This document shows positions 26,519-34,440 of a stretch of 64,000 bases of DNA, piece by piece (the first letter of the stretch is position 1; the number at the start of each line of letters is the position of its first letter). The position numbers and the translations under genes are program-made. The stretch spans positions 704,318 to 768,317 of the forward strand of contig NZ_SSYA01000003.1 in the NCBI RefSeq assembly GCF_004917065.1. Direction: 5' to 3'. The notes beneath the pieces were generated by a model. It ran no database searches, was not told where the DNA came from, and saw nothing but the letters and a program-made list of their open reading frames with translations. Source of the stretch: Geomonas ferrireducens (lineage in GTDB: Bacteria > Desulfobacterota > Desulfuromonadia > Geobacterales > Geobacteraceae).

Positions 26519-27403
26519 ATGCCCGCGATGTACTGCGAATTTTACGGCTTCAGGGAGAGCCCGTTCACCCTCACTCCCAACCCCCGCTTTCTCTTCATGA
26601 GCGAACAGCACCGGGAGGCGTACGCGCACCTAGTCTATGCCGTTGACCATCGCGCGGGTTTCGTGGAGTTGACCGGAGAGGTCGGTACCGGCAAGACGAC
26701 GCTTTTGCGCACTTTCCTTGGTAAGCTCGACCAGGAGGGCCACCGCACCGCCCTCATCTTCAATCCATGTCTATCCGACCTCGAGCTTTTGAAGAGTGTG
26801 AACCGCGAGTTCGGTCTTTCCTGGGAATCGGAGAGCCGGGTGGAACTGCTGCAGGTGCTGAACGCCTTTCTGCTTCAGCAGAAAGAGGCGGGGCGCAGTG
26901 TCGTGCTGGTGATGGACGAGGCGCAGAACCTGCCCGCCGAGGTGCTGGAGCAGATACGCCTCATCTCGAACCTCGAGACGGAGACCGACAAGCTCATCCA
27001 GATCGTTCTTTCCGGCCAGCCGGAGCTTTTGTCGGTCCTTGCGCGCAAGGAGCTGCGCCAGTTGAACCAGCGCGTCACCGTGCGCTATCATCTGCTTCCC
27101 ATGGACTTCGAGAGCACGCAGCGCTACATCGACCATCGCATGGAGCTCGCCGGGTGCTATCGCGCCGCGGAGTTCTCCAAGGCTGCCATGAAACGCATCT
27201 ACCGTTTCTCCGGAGGGGTGCCGAGGCTGGTGAACGTGGTTTGTGACCGGGCTTTGTTGATCGGCTTCACCGAGGAGGCACGGACCATCACCGGCAAGAT
27301 GGCGGCCCAGGCCGTTTCCGAGGTGGGTGGTTTCTCCCCTTACGGCACGACAGCAAACGTGTTGCGTCGCGTCTTCGGAAGAAACATATTCAAACAGGGA
27401 TGA
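26519..27403 (+). CDS. ExeA/GspA-like AAA ATPase
   Basis: 294 residues. MYCEFYGFRESPFTLTPNP is the typical ExeA/MshM opening. Walker A is GEVGTGKTTLLR (residues ~56-67) and Walker B is VVLVMDEAQNLP; later RVTVRYHLLPMDFE and GGVPRLVNVVCDRALL are family-typical C-terminal motifs. Members energise assembly of type II secretion or type IV pilus-like systems, or serve as exopolysaccharide-locus ATPases. It lacks the long C-terminal periplasmic domain of true ExeA. Its partner gspB follows after a dispersed repeat. The last four codons (FKQG) and the TGA stop lie within that repeat, so the original C-terminus may have been altered. Confidence 0.87.
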   Translation: MPAMYCEFYGFRESPFTLTPNPRFLFMSEQHREAYAHLVYAVDHRAGFVELTGEVGTGKTTLLRTFLGKLDQEGHRTALIFNPCLSDLELLKSVNREFGLSWESESRVELLQVLNAFLLQQKEAGRSVVLVMDEAQNLPAEVLEQIRLISNLETETDKLIQIVLSGQPELLSVLARKELRQLNQRVTVRYHLLPMDFESTQRYIDHRMELAGCYRAAEFSKAAMKRIYRFSGGVPRLVNVVCDRALLIGFTEEARTITGKMAAQAVSEVGGFSPYGTTANVLRRVFGRNIFKQG

Positions 27404-27612
27404 AGGGGATATAGGGGATAAAGGCATAAAACCTTTATCACGCAAAGACGCAAAGGCGCAAAGAGAGGCAAAAACAAAAGAAAGATTTTGGTTTAAACCC
27501 AAAGCCTGTTGGCTTTTTATCCCGTTCATCCCATTTATCCCTGTTAAATAGCCTTTGTTTTTTTATTTGCTCTACTTTGCGTCTTGAGTGAGTGCAGCGA
27601 ACTGGCGTGACA
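27386..27612. repeat. Dispersed palindromic repeat, copy 3 (cgcaaag subtype)
   Basis: Left arm tattcaaacagggatgaagg then ggatataggggata; inner word tcacgcaaagacgcaaagg; centre agattttggtttaaaccca; right arm ttatcccgttcatcccattt then atccctgttaaata; then tttgcgtcttgagtgagtgc and agcgaactggcgtgac. It occupies the whole gap between exeA and gspB, genes that normally adjoin, and overlaps the end of exeA. Confidence 0.9.
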
Positions 27613-27634
27613 GAACTGGTATATAGAGGAGTGT

Positions 27635-28384
27635 ATGAGCTCTATTTTGAAGGCTTTAGAGAAGGTCGATGAGTCGCAAAGGCCGAGACGTGCGGCAAGC
27701 GGCGGCATTGGCAGGGGACGGGATCGGCGTCCTGCCTGGCTTCTGCCGGCCTGGACGCTTGGCGGCGCCTCCGTTGCTGCTATCGTCACCTACGCCTTGA
27801 TGGGCGGCTTTACGCGTCCGACTACGGTCGCGGAAAAACCGGCGCGTCCGGCTGTCGCAGAAGCTCCTGCCAAGACGGTGCAGCACCCCGTAGCCGAAAA
27901 GCAGCAACCGGTGCAACAACCGGTTGCGGCAAAACCTGGGGAACCCGTCGCAAAAACTTCGGCCAAACCGGTTGCGCAGTCCACTCCCCCGGCCTTAGCC
28001 GCAAAGCCGGTTCGGAGCACCGCGAAAGTTGCGGCAACCCCGGCCGCAACGAAACAGCAAGCGGCAGTGAAGGTCACGCAGCCTTTGCAGAAGGTTCGTC
28101 CGGTCTCCAATGCCGCTCTCCAGCCTGCGTCCATGGAAGCGGCGGCAGTCGCCGCCGTGGTGCCGGATCCTGCCCCGCAGAAATCTCGTCCTGCGATCCG
28201 CGTTTCCGGGATCGCATGGCAAAACAGCAGCGAGGCGAGTTTTGCCATGGTGAACGGGCACGCCCTGCGCCAGGGTGCCGTGGTGGAGGGGTACAAGCTC
28301 GAACAGATCTACGAAGACAGCGTCCGTTTCTCCAACAGCAAGGGGAATTCCCTGGTGGTCCCCCTCGGGGCGGGCGACGAATAA
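27635..28384 (+). CDS. GspB-like general secretion pathway protein
   Basis: 249 residues in three parts. Residues 1-30 are the conserved cytoplasmic start MSSILKALEKVDESQRPR of GspB/ExeB partners of ExeA. Residues ~38-58 (LLPAWTLGGASVAAIVTYAL) form one membrane helix. A long low-complexity Ala/Pro/Val/Lys linker (~65-180) spans the periplasm, and residues ~188-245 form the C-terminal GspB domain (IRVSGIAWQNSSEASFAMVN, then EGYKLEQIYEDSVRFS). GspB and GspA together help insert the secretin multimer. No secretin or pilin gene is in the window, so its target machine lies elsewhere. Confidence 0.87.
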   Translation: MSSILKALEKVDESQRPRRAASGGIGRGRDRRPAWLLPAWTLGGASVAAIVTYALMGGFTRPTTVAEKPARPAVAEAPAKTVQHPVAEKQQPVQQPVAAKPGEPVAKTSAKPVAQSTPPALAAKPVRSTAKVAATPAATKQQAAVKVTQPLQKVRPVSNAALQPASMEAAAVAAVVPDPAPQKSRPAIRVSGIAWQNSSEASFAMVNGHALRQGAVVEGYKLEQIYEDSVRFSNSKGNSLVVPLGAGDE

Positions 28385-28606
28385 CTGCACAAAACCGATT
28401 CAAACAGGGATGAAGGGGATAAAGGGGATAAAGGCACACACCTTTTCCTCACGCAAAGGCGCAAAGACGGTCAAATCGAACAAAAAGAATTAGGTTTAAC
28501 ACCAAAATCCTTTGTCTTTTAGGTTTTATCCCGTTCATCCCCTTCATCCCTGTTAAATAGTCTTTGTCTTAGGTTTCTTTGCGACTTTGCGTCTTTGCGT
28601 GACAGA
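28385..28606. repeat. Dispersed palindromic repeat, copy 4
   Basis: Left arm aaaaccgattcaaacaggga starts within 8 bases of the gspB stop, then tgaaggggataaagggg, ctcacgcaaaggcgcaaag, a centre with taggtttaacaccaaaatcc, right arm ttatcccgttcatccccttc then atccctgttaaata and finally ttgcgactttgcgtctttgc gtgaca. Confidence 0.9.
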
Positions 28607-28637
28607 GATTGTTGGTTTGAAAGGAAGGGAAGGTAAC

Positions 28638-28916
28638 ATGTCGGGGCATGAGATGGACCAGGCGCAGTGGGAGGCTCTGTGCGAGCAGTGCGGGCTCTGC
28701 TGCTTTGAGAAGATAGAGGACGAGGACGGCAGGATCCTGTTCACCTCGACTCCCTGCCGGTATCTGGATATAACGACCAGGCGCTGCAAGATCTACAAGA
28801 AGCGCTTCAAGGTCTTTCCCGAGTGCGTGCAGCTGACCCCGGAACTCGTAAAAGAGTTGAAGTGGCTGCATCGAAGCTGCGGCTACAAGAAGGCCATGCG
28901 CAAAGGAATCCTTTGA
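28638..28916 (+). CDS. YkgJ/YcgN-type cysteine-cluster protein
   Basis: 92 residues from ATG 28638, preceded by ggaagg; upstream in-frame codons fall inside the repeat. Cysteines are arranged as CEQCGLCCFEK near the N-terminus, CRYLDITTRRCKIY in the middle, FPECVQL and a final CGYKK, matching the YcgN/YkgJ family (CxxCGxCC), which is thought to bind zinc or an Fe-S cluster; its function is unknown. It is soluble and small. The stop (TGA) is immediately followed by the accgattcgaacaggg arm of the next repeat. Confidence 0.87.
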   Translation: MSGHEMDQAQWEALCEQCGLCCFEKIEDEDGRILFTSTPCRYLDITTRRCKIYKKRFKVFPECVQLTPELVKELKWLHRSCGYKKAMRKGIL

Positions 28917-29200
28917 ACCGATTCGAACAGGGATGAAGGGGATAAAGGGGATAAAGACTTACAACCCTTTTTCACGCAAAGCCGCAAAGACGCAAAGCAA
29001 AGACAAGCTTTAGGTTTAAACCAAAATCTTTTGTGTTTGCCGTTTATGCTTTAACCTTGCGACTTTGCGTCTTTGCGTGACAGTGGATTTGGGTCTTGTT
29101 TTTATCCCGTTCATCCCCTTCATCCCTGTTAAATAAGCCTTTGTTTTTGTTTTACTTTGCGACTTTGCGTCTTGAGTGAGCGTAGCGAACGGGCGTGAGG
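28916..29200. repeat. Dispersed palindromic repeat, copy 5
   Basis: Left arm gaaccgattcgaacagggat begins on the last base of the preceding stop, then gaaggggataaagggg and cacgcaaagccgcaaagacg; centre aggtttaaaccaaaatcttt; right arm ttgcgactttgcgtctttgc, ttatcccgttcatccccttc, atccctgttaaata, and a distal cttgagtgagcgtagcgaac module. Confidence 0.9.
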
Positions 29201-29243
29201 CGCTTTTTTGATGCATCTAAAATGATAGGAGTTGTCACCCACT

Positions 29244-30494
29244 ATGTCGGATAAGAACCACGCAGTAACAGTCAGACTTTCGGAAGCTGATTTCCAGGCA
29301 CTTTCCCTTCAGCAGAAAACCCAGTACCTGAAAACGCAATCCGGCAAGGAAAAGATGGACCTGATCCTCGCCGACTCCGATGCAAGAAGACTCGCCGCCT
29401 CTCTGGAGTCGCAGGAGTTCTTCTGGCTCATCAAAGAAGTGGGCGAGGCCGACGCGGTGGAACTCCTGCGTCTTGCTTCGGCGGAGCAGTGTGTCTTCAT
29501 CCTCGACATGGAACTCTGGGAGGGCTGGACTTTCTCAGAGGATCGCGCCTGCCACTGGCTTACCTACTTCATGGAAGGGGGCGAGCCGCGCGTCCACGAA
29601 CTGCTGAAGCATCTGGACTTCGAGCTTTTGCAGCTCTTGCTGAGCCGTGAAATCGTGGTGGGCGGTGGTATCGGCGATCAGGACAACGACGAGGAGCGCC
29701 TGGCGGATTACGACCACACCTTCGACGGCGTGTTCATGGTGACCTTCAAGAAACCGCAGCACAGTCAGTTGATCGGCTCGTTTCTCTCCATGCTGATCAA
29801 GTTGGACAACCCGCTCTATACGGCGCTTATGGAAGGGGTGAAAGGGGATGTCGACCTGGAGATGGAGGAGCAGTGCCAGCGTTTTCGCACCGGAAGGCTG
29901 CAGGACCTGGGATTCCCCCCGCTTGACGAGGCGCTATCGATCTACGCCCGCGTGCATCCGGACCATTTCCAGCTGGAGGGAGGGAAAGAGCTTGTCCCGG
30001 CAGGGGAGGGGGGGCACTTTCTTCCGGTCGCCGCCGACGAAGGGACGCTCTTCGCACGCGCCTTGAACCGCGCAGACTCGGAGATCGTCTATCAGGAGCT
30101 GAATTACCTCGTGAACAGTGCGCTCGTCGCGGAAGGAGAGGCGTTCCACGAGCCGGAGTCGATGCTCGCGGTGATGCACCGGGTGTGCGGCTACCTGAAC
30201 ATCGCGCTGGAGAAGGTCGCTGCCGGTGATGAGGAGGTGGCGGCGCGCATCCTGGTCGAGGAGGAATTGAAGCGGTTGTTTCAGCTTGGCTACAGCATCG
30301 TGCTGCAGCTCAAGTTCGCGGCGCGGGACATGGAGAGTGAGGACTACGCCACGGCGAAACTGCTTGCCGGGCTTAAGACGAAGCGTCCGCGCTACTACCG
30401 CGGGCTCGATGAGGATGGCATCGACGGTTACCGGGAGTTCCGGGATACCGGCGACGTGCAGCGCGTGGCGGAATTCATCCAGGCACACCACTAA
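29244..30494 (+). CDS. DUF6178 family protein
   Basis: 416 residues from ATG 29244 (an in-frame TTG at 29232 is an alternative). The sequence is soluble and mostly helical by inspection, rich in Leu, Glu and Asp, with no signal peptide or membrane helix. Recognisable family text includes KTQYLKTQSGKEKMDLILAD, FWLIKEVGEADAVELLRLAS and ARPHDLA-like motifs are absent; near the end GLKTKRPRYYRGLDEDGIDG is typical. DUF6178 is found mainly in geobacters and related deltaproteobacteria and has no known activity. Dispersed repeats border it on both sides. No catalytic motif could be identified. Confidence 0.75.
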   Translation: MSDKNHAVTVRLSEADFQALSLQQKTQYLKTQSGKEKMDLILADSDARRLAASLESQEFFWLIKEVGEADAVELLRLASAEQCVFILDMELWEGWTFSEDRACHWLTYFMEGGEPRVHELLKHLDFELLQLLLSREIVVGGGIGDQDNDEERLADYDHTFDGVFMVTFKKPQHSQLIGSFLSMLIKLDNPLYTALMEGVKGDVDLEMEEQCQRFRTGRLQDLGFPPLDEALSIYARVHPDHFQLEGGKELVPAGEGGHFLPVAADEGTLFARALNRADSEIVYQELNYLVNSALVAEGEAFHEPESMLAVMHRVCGYLNIALEKVAAGDEEVAARILVEEELKRLFQLGYSIVLQLKFAARDMESEDYATAKLLAGLKTKRPRYYRGLDEDGIDGYREFRDTGDVQRVAEFIQAHH

Positions 30495-30786
30495 AAACTG
30501 TCACCCAAAGACGCAAAGAAAACCAAGACAAAGACTTATTTAACAGGGATGAAGGGGATAAAAGGGGTAAAACCAAGGCAAAATTCTCTGTCACGCAAAG
30601 ACGCAAAGTCGCAAAGGAAAACCTGAAAAACCTTAACAGGGATAAGGAATAAACCAGAGACAAAAGACTTTGGGGGTAAAACCGAAATTCTTTTGTTTCT
30701 GCTTGTCTTTGCGCCTTTGCGGCTTTGCGTGACAAAGGTTTTACGCCTTTATCCCGTTTATCCCCTTCATCCCTGTTTGAATAGGT
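30495..30786. repeat. Dispersed palindromic repeat, copy 6, between convergent genes
   Basis: Starts at the DUF6178 stop with gtcacccaaagacgcaaaga, continues tttaacagggatgaagggga, tcacgcaaagacgcaaagtc, a second taacagggataagg, centre actttgggggtaaaaccgaa, then ctttgcgcctttgcggcttt gcgtgaca and the right arm tttatcccgtttatcccctt catccctgtttgaatagg, which abuts the mtaB stop on the other strand. Confidence 0.9.
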
Positions 30787-32079
30787 TTACGCTTTTATCC
30801 TGCCTATCAGTTCCCCGCCTTTGGTGCCGGTGATCGCTACGTTCACCTCACGGTTCACCATTTCCTCGCTTCCGTCGATCTGCACGGTCAGGTAATTCCT
30901 GGCAAGCCCCCTGCGCCCTCCATCGTCTTTTTGCACAAGTACCTGTAGTTCACGTCCCACGAACTTGGCGGCATACTCTGCCTTCTTCCGCTCGGAGAGG
31001 AGCCTTAGTTTCTCGGCGCGCTCCTTGATCACCTTCGGCTGCACCTGGGCGGCCATGGTGGCGGCGGGGGTGCCGGGACGCTGCGAGAATGGGAAAACAT
31101 GGAGGTAGGCGAGGGGGAGCGACTCGATGAACGCGAAGGTCTCGGCGAACTCCTCGTCCGTCTCCCCGGGGAAGCCCGCGATCACGTCGGAGCCGATGCA
31201 TACGTCGGGGATGGCTGCGACCAGCGCATCGACGACACTGCGGAAAAGCTTCGTATCGTAGCCGCGGTTCATACGGGACAGCACGCCGTCGGAGCCGCTT
31301 TGCAGTGGTAGGTGCAGGTGCGGGCAGACGATTTTCGAAGTGGACATGAACTCGACCATCTCGGCGGGGACCTCGGTCGGCTCCACCGAGCCTACCCGCA
31401 GCCTCTGCACCACTCCCTGCTCTTCGGCAAGCTTCATAAGGCCCAAAAGGTCGGTCGGCGGGTCGAGGTCGAGGCCGTATGCGCCGAGATGGATCCCGGT
31501 CAGCACGATCTCCCGGAACCCTTTCGCTGCAAACGCGGCCATACCCTCGAGCGCTTCCGGCGGGGCGACGCTGCGCGAAGCGCCGCGCGCATAGGGGACG
31601 ATGCAGTATGCGCAACGGGCGTCGCAGCCGTTTTGCACCTGCAGGAAGGCACGGGTGTGCTCGGCGAAGCTCTCCAGCGGCGTTCTCTCTTTCGACCTCT
31701 CCTTCGATATGTCGCTCACCACCGCCTGCGGCTCGTCCTTCAACCCCTCGATGAAGCCGACGATGTCTTTCTTCTCGGTGTTGCCGAGGATCAGGTTAAC
31801 GCCGGGGAGTTTCAGAAGATCGTCGCCGGCCATCTGGGCGTAGCAGCCGGTGACCACGACGCGGGCCTCCGGGTTCATGCGGGAGGCGCGTCTGATCAGG
31901 CGGCGCGACTCGGCGTCGGTTTTGGCGGTGACGGTGCAGCTGTTGATGACGTAGATATCGGCCTTTTCGGTGAAGGGGACGAAGCTGTACCCTTGCTGCT
32001 CGAGGGCCTGGGTCATGGCGGCAGACTCGAACTGGTTGATTTTGCAGCCGAGGGTGGTGATGGCTATCTTCTTGTTCAT
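30787..32079 (-). CDS. mtaB: tRNA threonylcarbamoyladenosine 2-methylthiotransferase MtaB
   Basis: 430 residues. The radical-SAM methylthiotransferase layout is complete. The N-terminal cluster-binding cysteines are Cys12 (TLGCKINQFESA), Cys48 (INSCTVTAKTD) and Cys79 (TGCYAQMAG). The radical SAM motif is Cys152-Cys156-Cys159 (NGCDARCAYCIVPYARG). A TRAM domain occupies the last ~60 residues. GCKINQFES (rather than GCQMN of MiaB or GC-x-K of RimO) points to MtaB, which adds methylthio to t6A37 in tRNAs decoding ANN codons. RBS gaggttgc precedes the ATG. Confidence 0.93.
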   Translation of the reverse strand: MNKKIAITTLGCKINQFESAAMTQALEQQGYSFVPFTEKADIYVINSCTVTAKTDAESRRLIRRASRMNPEARVVVTGCYAQMAGDDLLKLPGVNLILGNTEKKDIVGFIEGLKDEPQAVVSDISKERSKERTPLESFAEHTRAFLQVQNGCDARCAYCIVPYARGASRSVAPPEALEGMAAFAAKGFREIVLTGIHLGAYGLDLDPPTDLLGLMKLAEEQGVVQRLRVGSVEPTEVPAEMVEFMSTSKIVCPHLHLPLQSGSDGVLSRMNRGYDTKLFRSVVDALVAAIPDVCIGSDVIAGFPGETDEEFAETFAFIESLPLAYLHVFPFSQRPGTPAATMAAQVQPKVIKERAEKLRLLSERKKAEYAAKFVGRELQVLVQKDDGGRRGLARNYLTVQIDGSEEMVNREVNVAITGTKGGELIGRIKA

Positions 32080-32093
32080 GCAACCTCAAAATA

Positions 32094-32426
32094 CATATTT
32101 AACAGGGATAAAGGGGATGAAGGGGATAAGGCCAAAAAACATTTGTAACGCAAAGGAGCTGAGACGAAAAGAAAAAAAGAACTAATACAGGGATGCAGGG
32201 GGGGATGGGATAAACCTAAAAGCTCCTGTCACGCAAAGACGCAAAGTCGCAAAGCATATTAACAGGGATGAAGGGGATGAAGGGGATAAACCAAAGACAA
32301 AAGACTTCGGAGGTTAAACCAAAGTCTCTTTAATTTCTGCTTTCTTTGCGCCTTTGCGTCTTTGCGTGACAAAGGTTTTATGCCTTTATCCCGTTCATCC
32401 CCTTCATCCCTGTTTGAATCGGTTTT
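32094..32426. repeat. Dispersed palindromic repeat, copy 7 (longest, partly duplicated)
   Basis: Fills the gap between cysE (stop) and mtaB (start). It reads taacagggataaaggggatg, then tgtcacgcaaagacgcaaag at 32225-32245, a second taacagggatgaaggggatg, centre acttcggaggttaaaccaaa, gcgcctttgcgtctttgcgt, ttatcccgttcatccccttc and cctgtttgaatcggtttt, which abuts the cysE stop. Confidence 0.9.
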
Positions 32427-33093
32427 AGCTGAGTTTCTTCTTGAGCGCTTCGTGCTCGGCGGCGAGGGCGTTGTACTTCCTCTCCAGCTCGCGGATCTGG
32501 TCGAAGAGGCAGGAGATCGCCTTCGCCTCGGGGTCCGGCATCTTGCCGTGCTCAAGGTCGAGACGGTCCTGCGGCTTTTCGGTGGCCATTACCACGCGCC
32601 CGGGTATGCCGACGACGGTGGAGTTGGGGGGGACTTCCTTTACGACGACGGAGTTGGAGCCGACCTTGCTGTCTTTTCCCACTGTGAAGGGGCCGAGGAT
32701 CTTTGCACCGGAGCCGATGACGACGTTGTCCATCAGGGTGGGGTGACGTTTCACCTTTTCCCAACTGACACCGCCCAAGGTGACGCCGTGGTACAGGGTC
32801 ACGTTGTCACCGATCTCGGCGGTCTCGCCGATCACGACGCCCATGCCGTGGTCGATGAAGAAGCCTTTGCCGATCTTCGCACCGGGGTGGATCTCGATGC
32901 CGGTGAAAAAGCGCCCGAAGTGGGAGGTGAGGCGTCCCAGGAAGTAGCAGTCGTGGACCCAGAACCAGTGTGCCACCCGGTGGAACCAGAGAGCGTGCAG
33001 TCCCGGATAACAGAAGATCACCTCGAGCACGCTTCTTGCCGCCGGATCCCTGTCAAAGACTGCCTTTATGTCTGATTTCAACCTTGTGAACAT
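32425..33093 (-). CDS. cysE: Serine O-acetyltransferase
   Basis: 222 residues from ATG 33093, which follows a gggaggg Shine-Dalgarno; in-frame ATGs further upstream lack one. The order is a short helical N-terminus ([20 protein letters not shown]), [17 protein letters not shown], then the beta-helix with [20 protein letters not shown] (catalytic Asp-His) and [12 protein letters not shown]. This compact EpsC-type CysE makes O-acetylserine for cysteine synthesis. The charged C-terminal tail is predicted helical. No cysK neighbour; repeats flank both sides. Confidence 0.93.
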   Translation of the reverse strand: MFTRLKSDIKAVFDRDPAARSVLEVIFCYPGLHALWFHRVAHWFWVHDCYFLGRLTSHFGRFFTGIEIHPGAKIGKGFFIDHGMGVVIGETAEIGDNVTLYHGVTLGGVSWEKVKRHPTLMDNVVIGSGAKILGPFTVGKDSKVGSNSVVVKEVPPNSTVVGIPGRVVMATEKPQDRLDLEHGKMPDPEAKAISCLFDQIRELERKYNALAAEHEALKKKLS

Positions 33094-33191
33094 CGGTTCC
33101 CTCCCTGGTTTCATGTCTTTTTGTCGTAACATACCACACCGAATACGTCAATAATTAACATGAAACCCGAAGTAAAAAGCAAAACAGAAGC

Positions 33192-33520
33192 TTAAACCGG
33201 TTCACGCAAAGACGCAAAGTCGCAAAGGAAAATCAAAAAAAAGGCTTATTTAACAGGGATGAAGGGGATGAAAGGGATGAAAGGGATAACATCTAAAACA
33301 AGATCTGGTGTCACGCAAAGACGCAAAGACGCAAAGGAAAACCTGAAAGACATTTAACAGGGATAAAGTGGCGGAAAGGGATAATCAAGATAAGAAAGGC
33401 TTTGGGGGTAAACCAGAATCTTTTGTTTGTGCTTGTCTTTGCGCCTTTGCGTCTTTGCGTGACAAAGGTTTATGCTTTTATCCCGTTTATCCCCTTCATC
33501 CTTGTTCAGATCGGTTTTGT
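33192..33520. repeat. Dispersed palindromic repeat, copy 8
   Basis: Between miaA (stop) and cysE (start). Words in order: ttcacgcaaagacgcaaagt, taacagggatgaaggggatg, gtcacgcaaagacgcaaaga, taacagggataaag, centre gctttgggggtaaaccagaa, gcgcctttgcgtctttgcgt, ttatcccgtttatccccttc and ccttgttcagatcggttttg. The right end runs into the coding sequence of miaA and provides its stop codon. Confidence 0.9.
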
Positions 33521-34440
33521 TTGAAACGGTTTTGCAGCAGTTCGAGTGCCTCGTTCAGCGGGTCCCCGGCGCCTCCGACCCAGTTGATCTCGGTACCACG
33601 GCTTTGCATCTTTTTGAACCAGTTCTCCTGCTTCTTGGCAAAATCGTGGATCGCGGCGTTCAACTTCTGAAACATGTCATTGCGGGAGAGTTCTCCCTTT
33701 AGGTACCGGGCGAGGTAGCGATACTCCAGACCGTAAAACTCGAGCCGCTCCCAGCTCGTCCCTGCCTCGTGCAGACGACGCACCTCCTCGACCATCCCGG
33801 CTTCCATGCGCTCCTTGAGCCTGCGGGTGATCCGCTCTCTTATCACGGCTCGATCCCAGCGGATACCGATGGTGAACGGCACGATGTCGGGCCACGGCTC
33901 ACTTGCCTCGCCATTATGCTCGGCGATCTCGATGGCACGCACGAGACGGCTGCGCTCGGTAAGATCTGTGGTGTTGTGCAGGGTGGGGGCGGCGCGGACC
34001 AGCCTCTCGGCAAGCTCTTCCATGGAAAGCGGCGCAAGTTCGTCCCTCAGCTCAGGGTTTTCCGGAACCTCGGCCAGGCGGTAGCCGCGCAGCACGCAGT
34101 CGAGGTACATGCCGCTCCCACCCACCAGGATCGGCAGTTTGCCGCGTTCTGAGATCTCGGCAAAGCAAGCGAGAAAGTAACGCTGGAACTGGAACAGGTT
34201 GAACTCGGAGCCGGGAGGGGCTATGTCGATCAGGTGGTAGGGGATGCCTTCGTACTCGTGCAGGTCCTTGCCGGTGCCCAAGTCCATGCCGCGATAGACC
34301 TGGCGCGAATCGGCTGAAATGATCTCACCGTCGAACCTGTCGGCCAACTGCACCCCAAGCCGCGTCTTTCCCGAGGCGGTGGCTCCGAGGATGACCAGCA
34401 GGTTGGGGCTGCCGGACGTCTTGCTGCTGCCGGATACCAT
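33496..34440 (-). CDS. miaA: tRNA dimethylallyltransferase
   Basis: 314 residues from ATG 34440, whose A is shared with the ctpA stop (TGATG). P-loop LVILGATASGKTRLGVQLA, then IISADSRQVYRGMDLGTGK, YHLIDIAPP and LPILVGGSGMYLD are classical MiaA motifs. It transfers a dimethylallyl group to N6 of A37 in tRNAs reading UNN codons; with mtaB nearby, two A37 modification enzymes sit in one neighbourhood. The C-terminus ends NRFKQNRSEQG, encoded by two head-to-tail copies of the repeat arm, with the stop supplied by the repeat, so the native end has been replaced or extended. Confidence 0.94.
   Translation of the reverse strand: MVSGSSKTSGSPNLLVILGATASGKTRLGVQLADRFDGEIISADSRQVYRGMDLGTGKDLHEYEGIPYHLIDIAPPGSEFNLFQFQRYFLACFAEISERGKLPILVGGSGMYLDCVLRGYRLAEVPENPELRDELAPLSMEELAERLVRAAPTLHNTTDLTERSRLVRAIEIAEHNGEASEPWPDIVPFTIGIRWDRAVIRERITRRLKERMEAGMVEEVRRLHEAGTSWERLEFYGLEYRYLARYLKGELSRNDMFQKLNAAIHDFAKKQENWFKKMQSRGTEINWVGGAGDPLNEALELLQNRFKQNRSEQG

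Noticed and set aside
27386-27612. Repeat copies as ordinary rho-independent terminators
   Set aside because: Arms are long and imperfect and are not followed by a T run; a termination role is kept only as a hypothesis.
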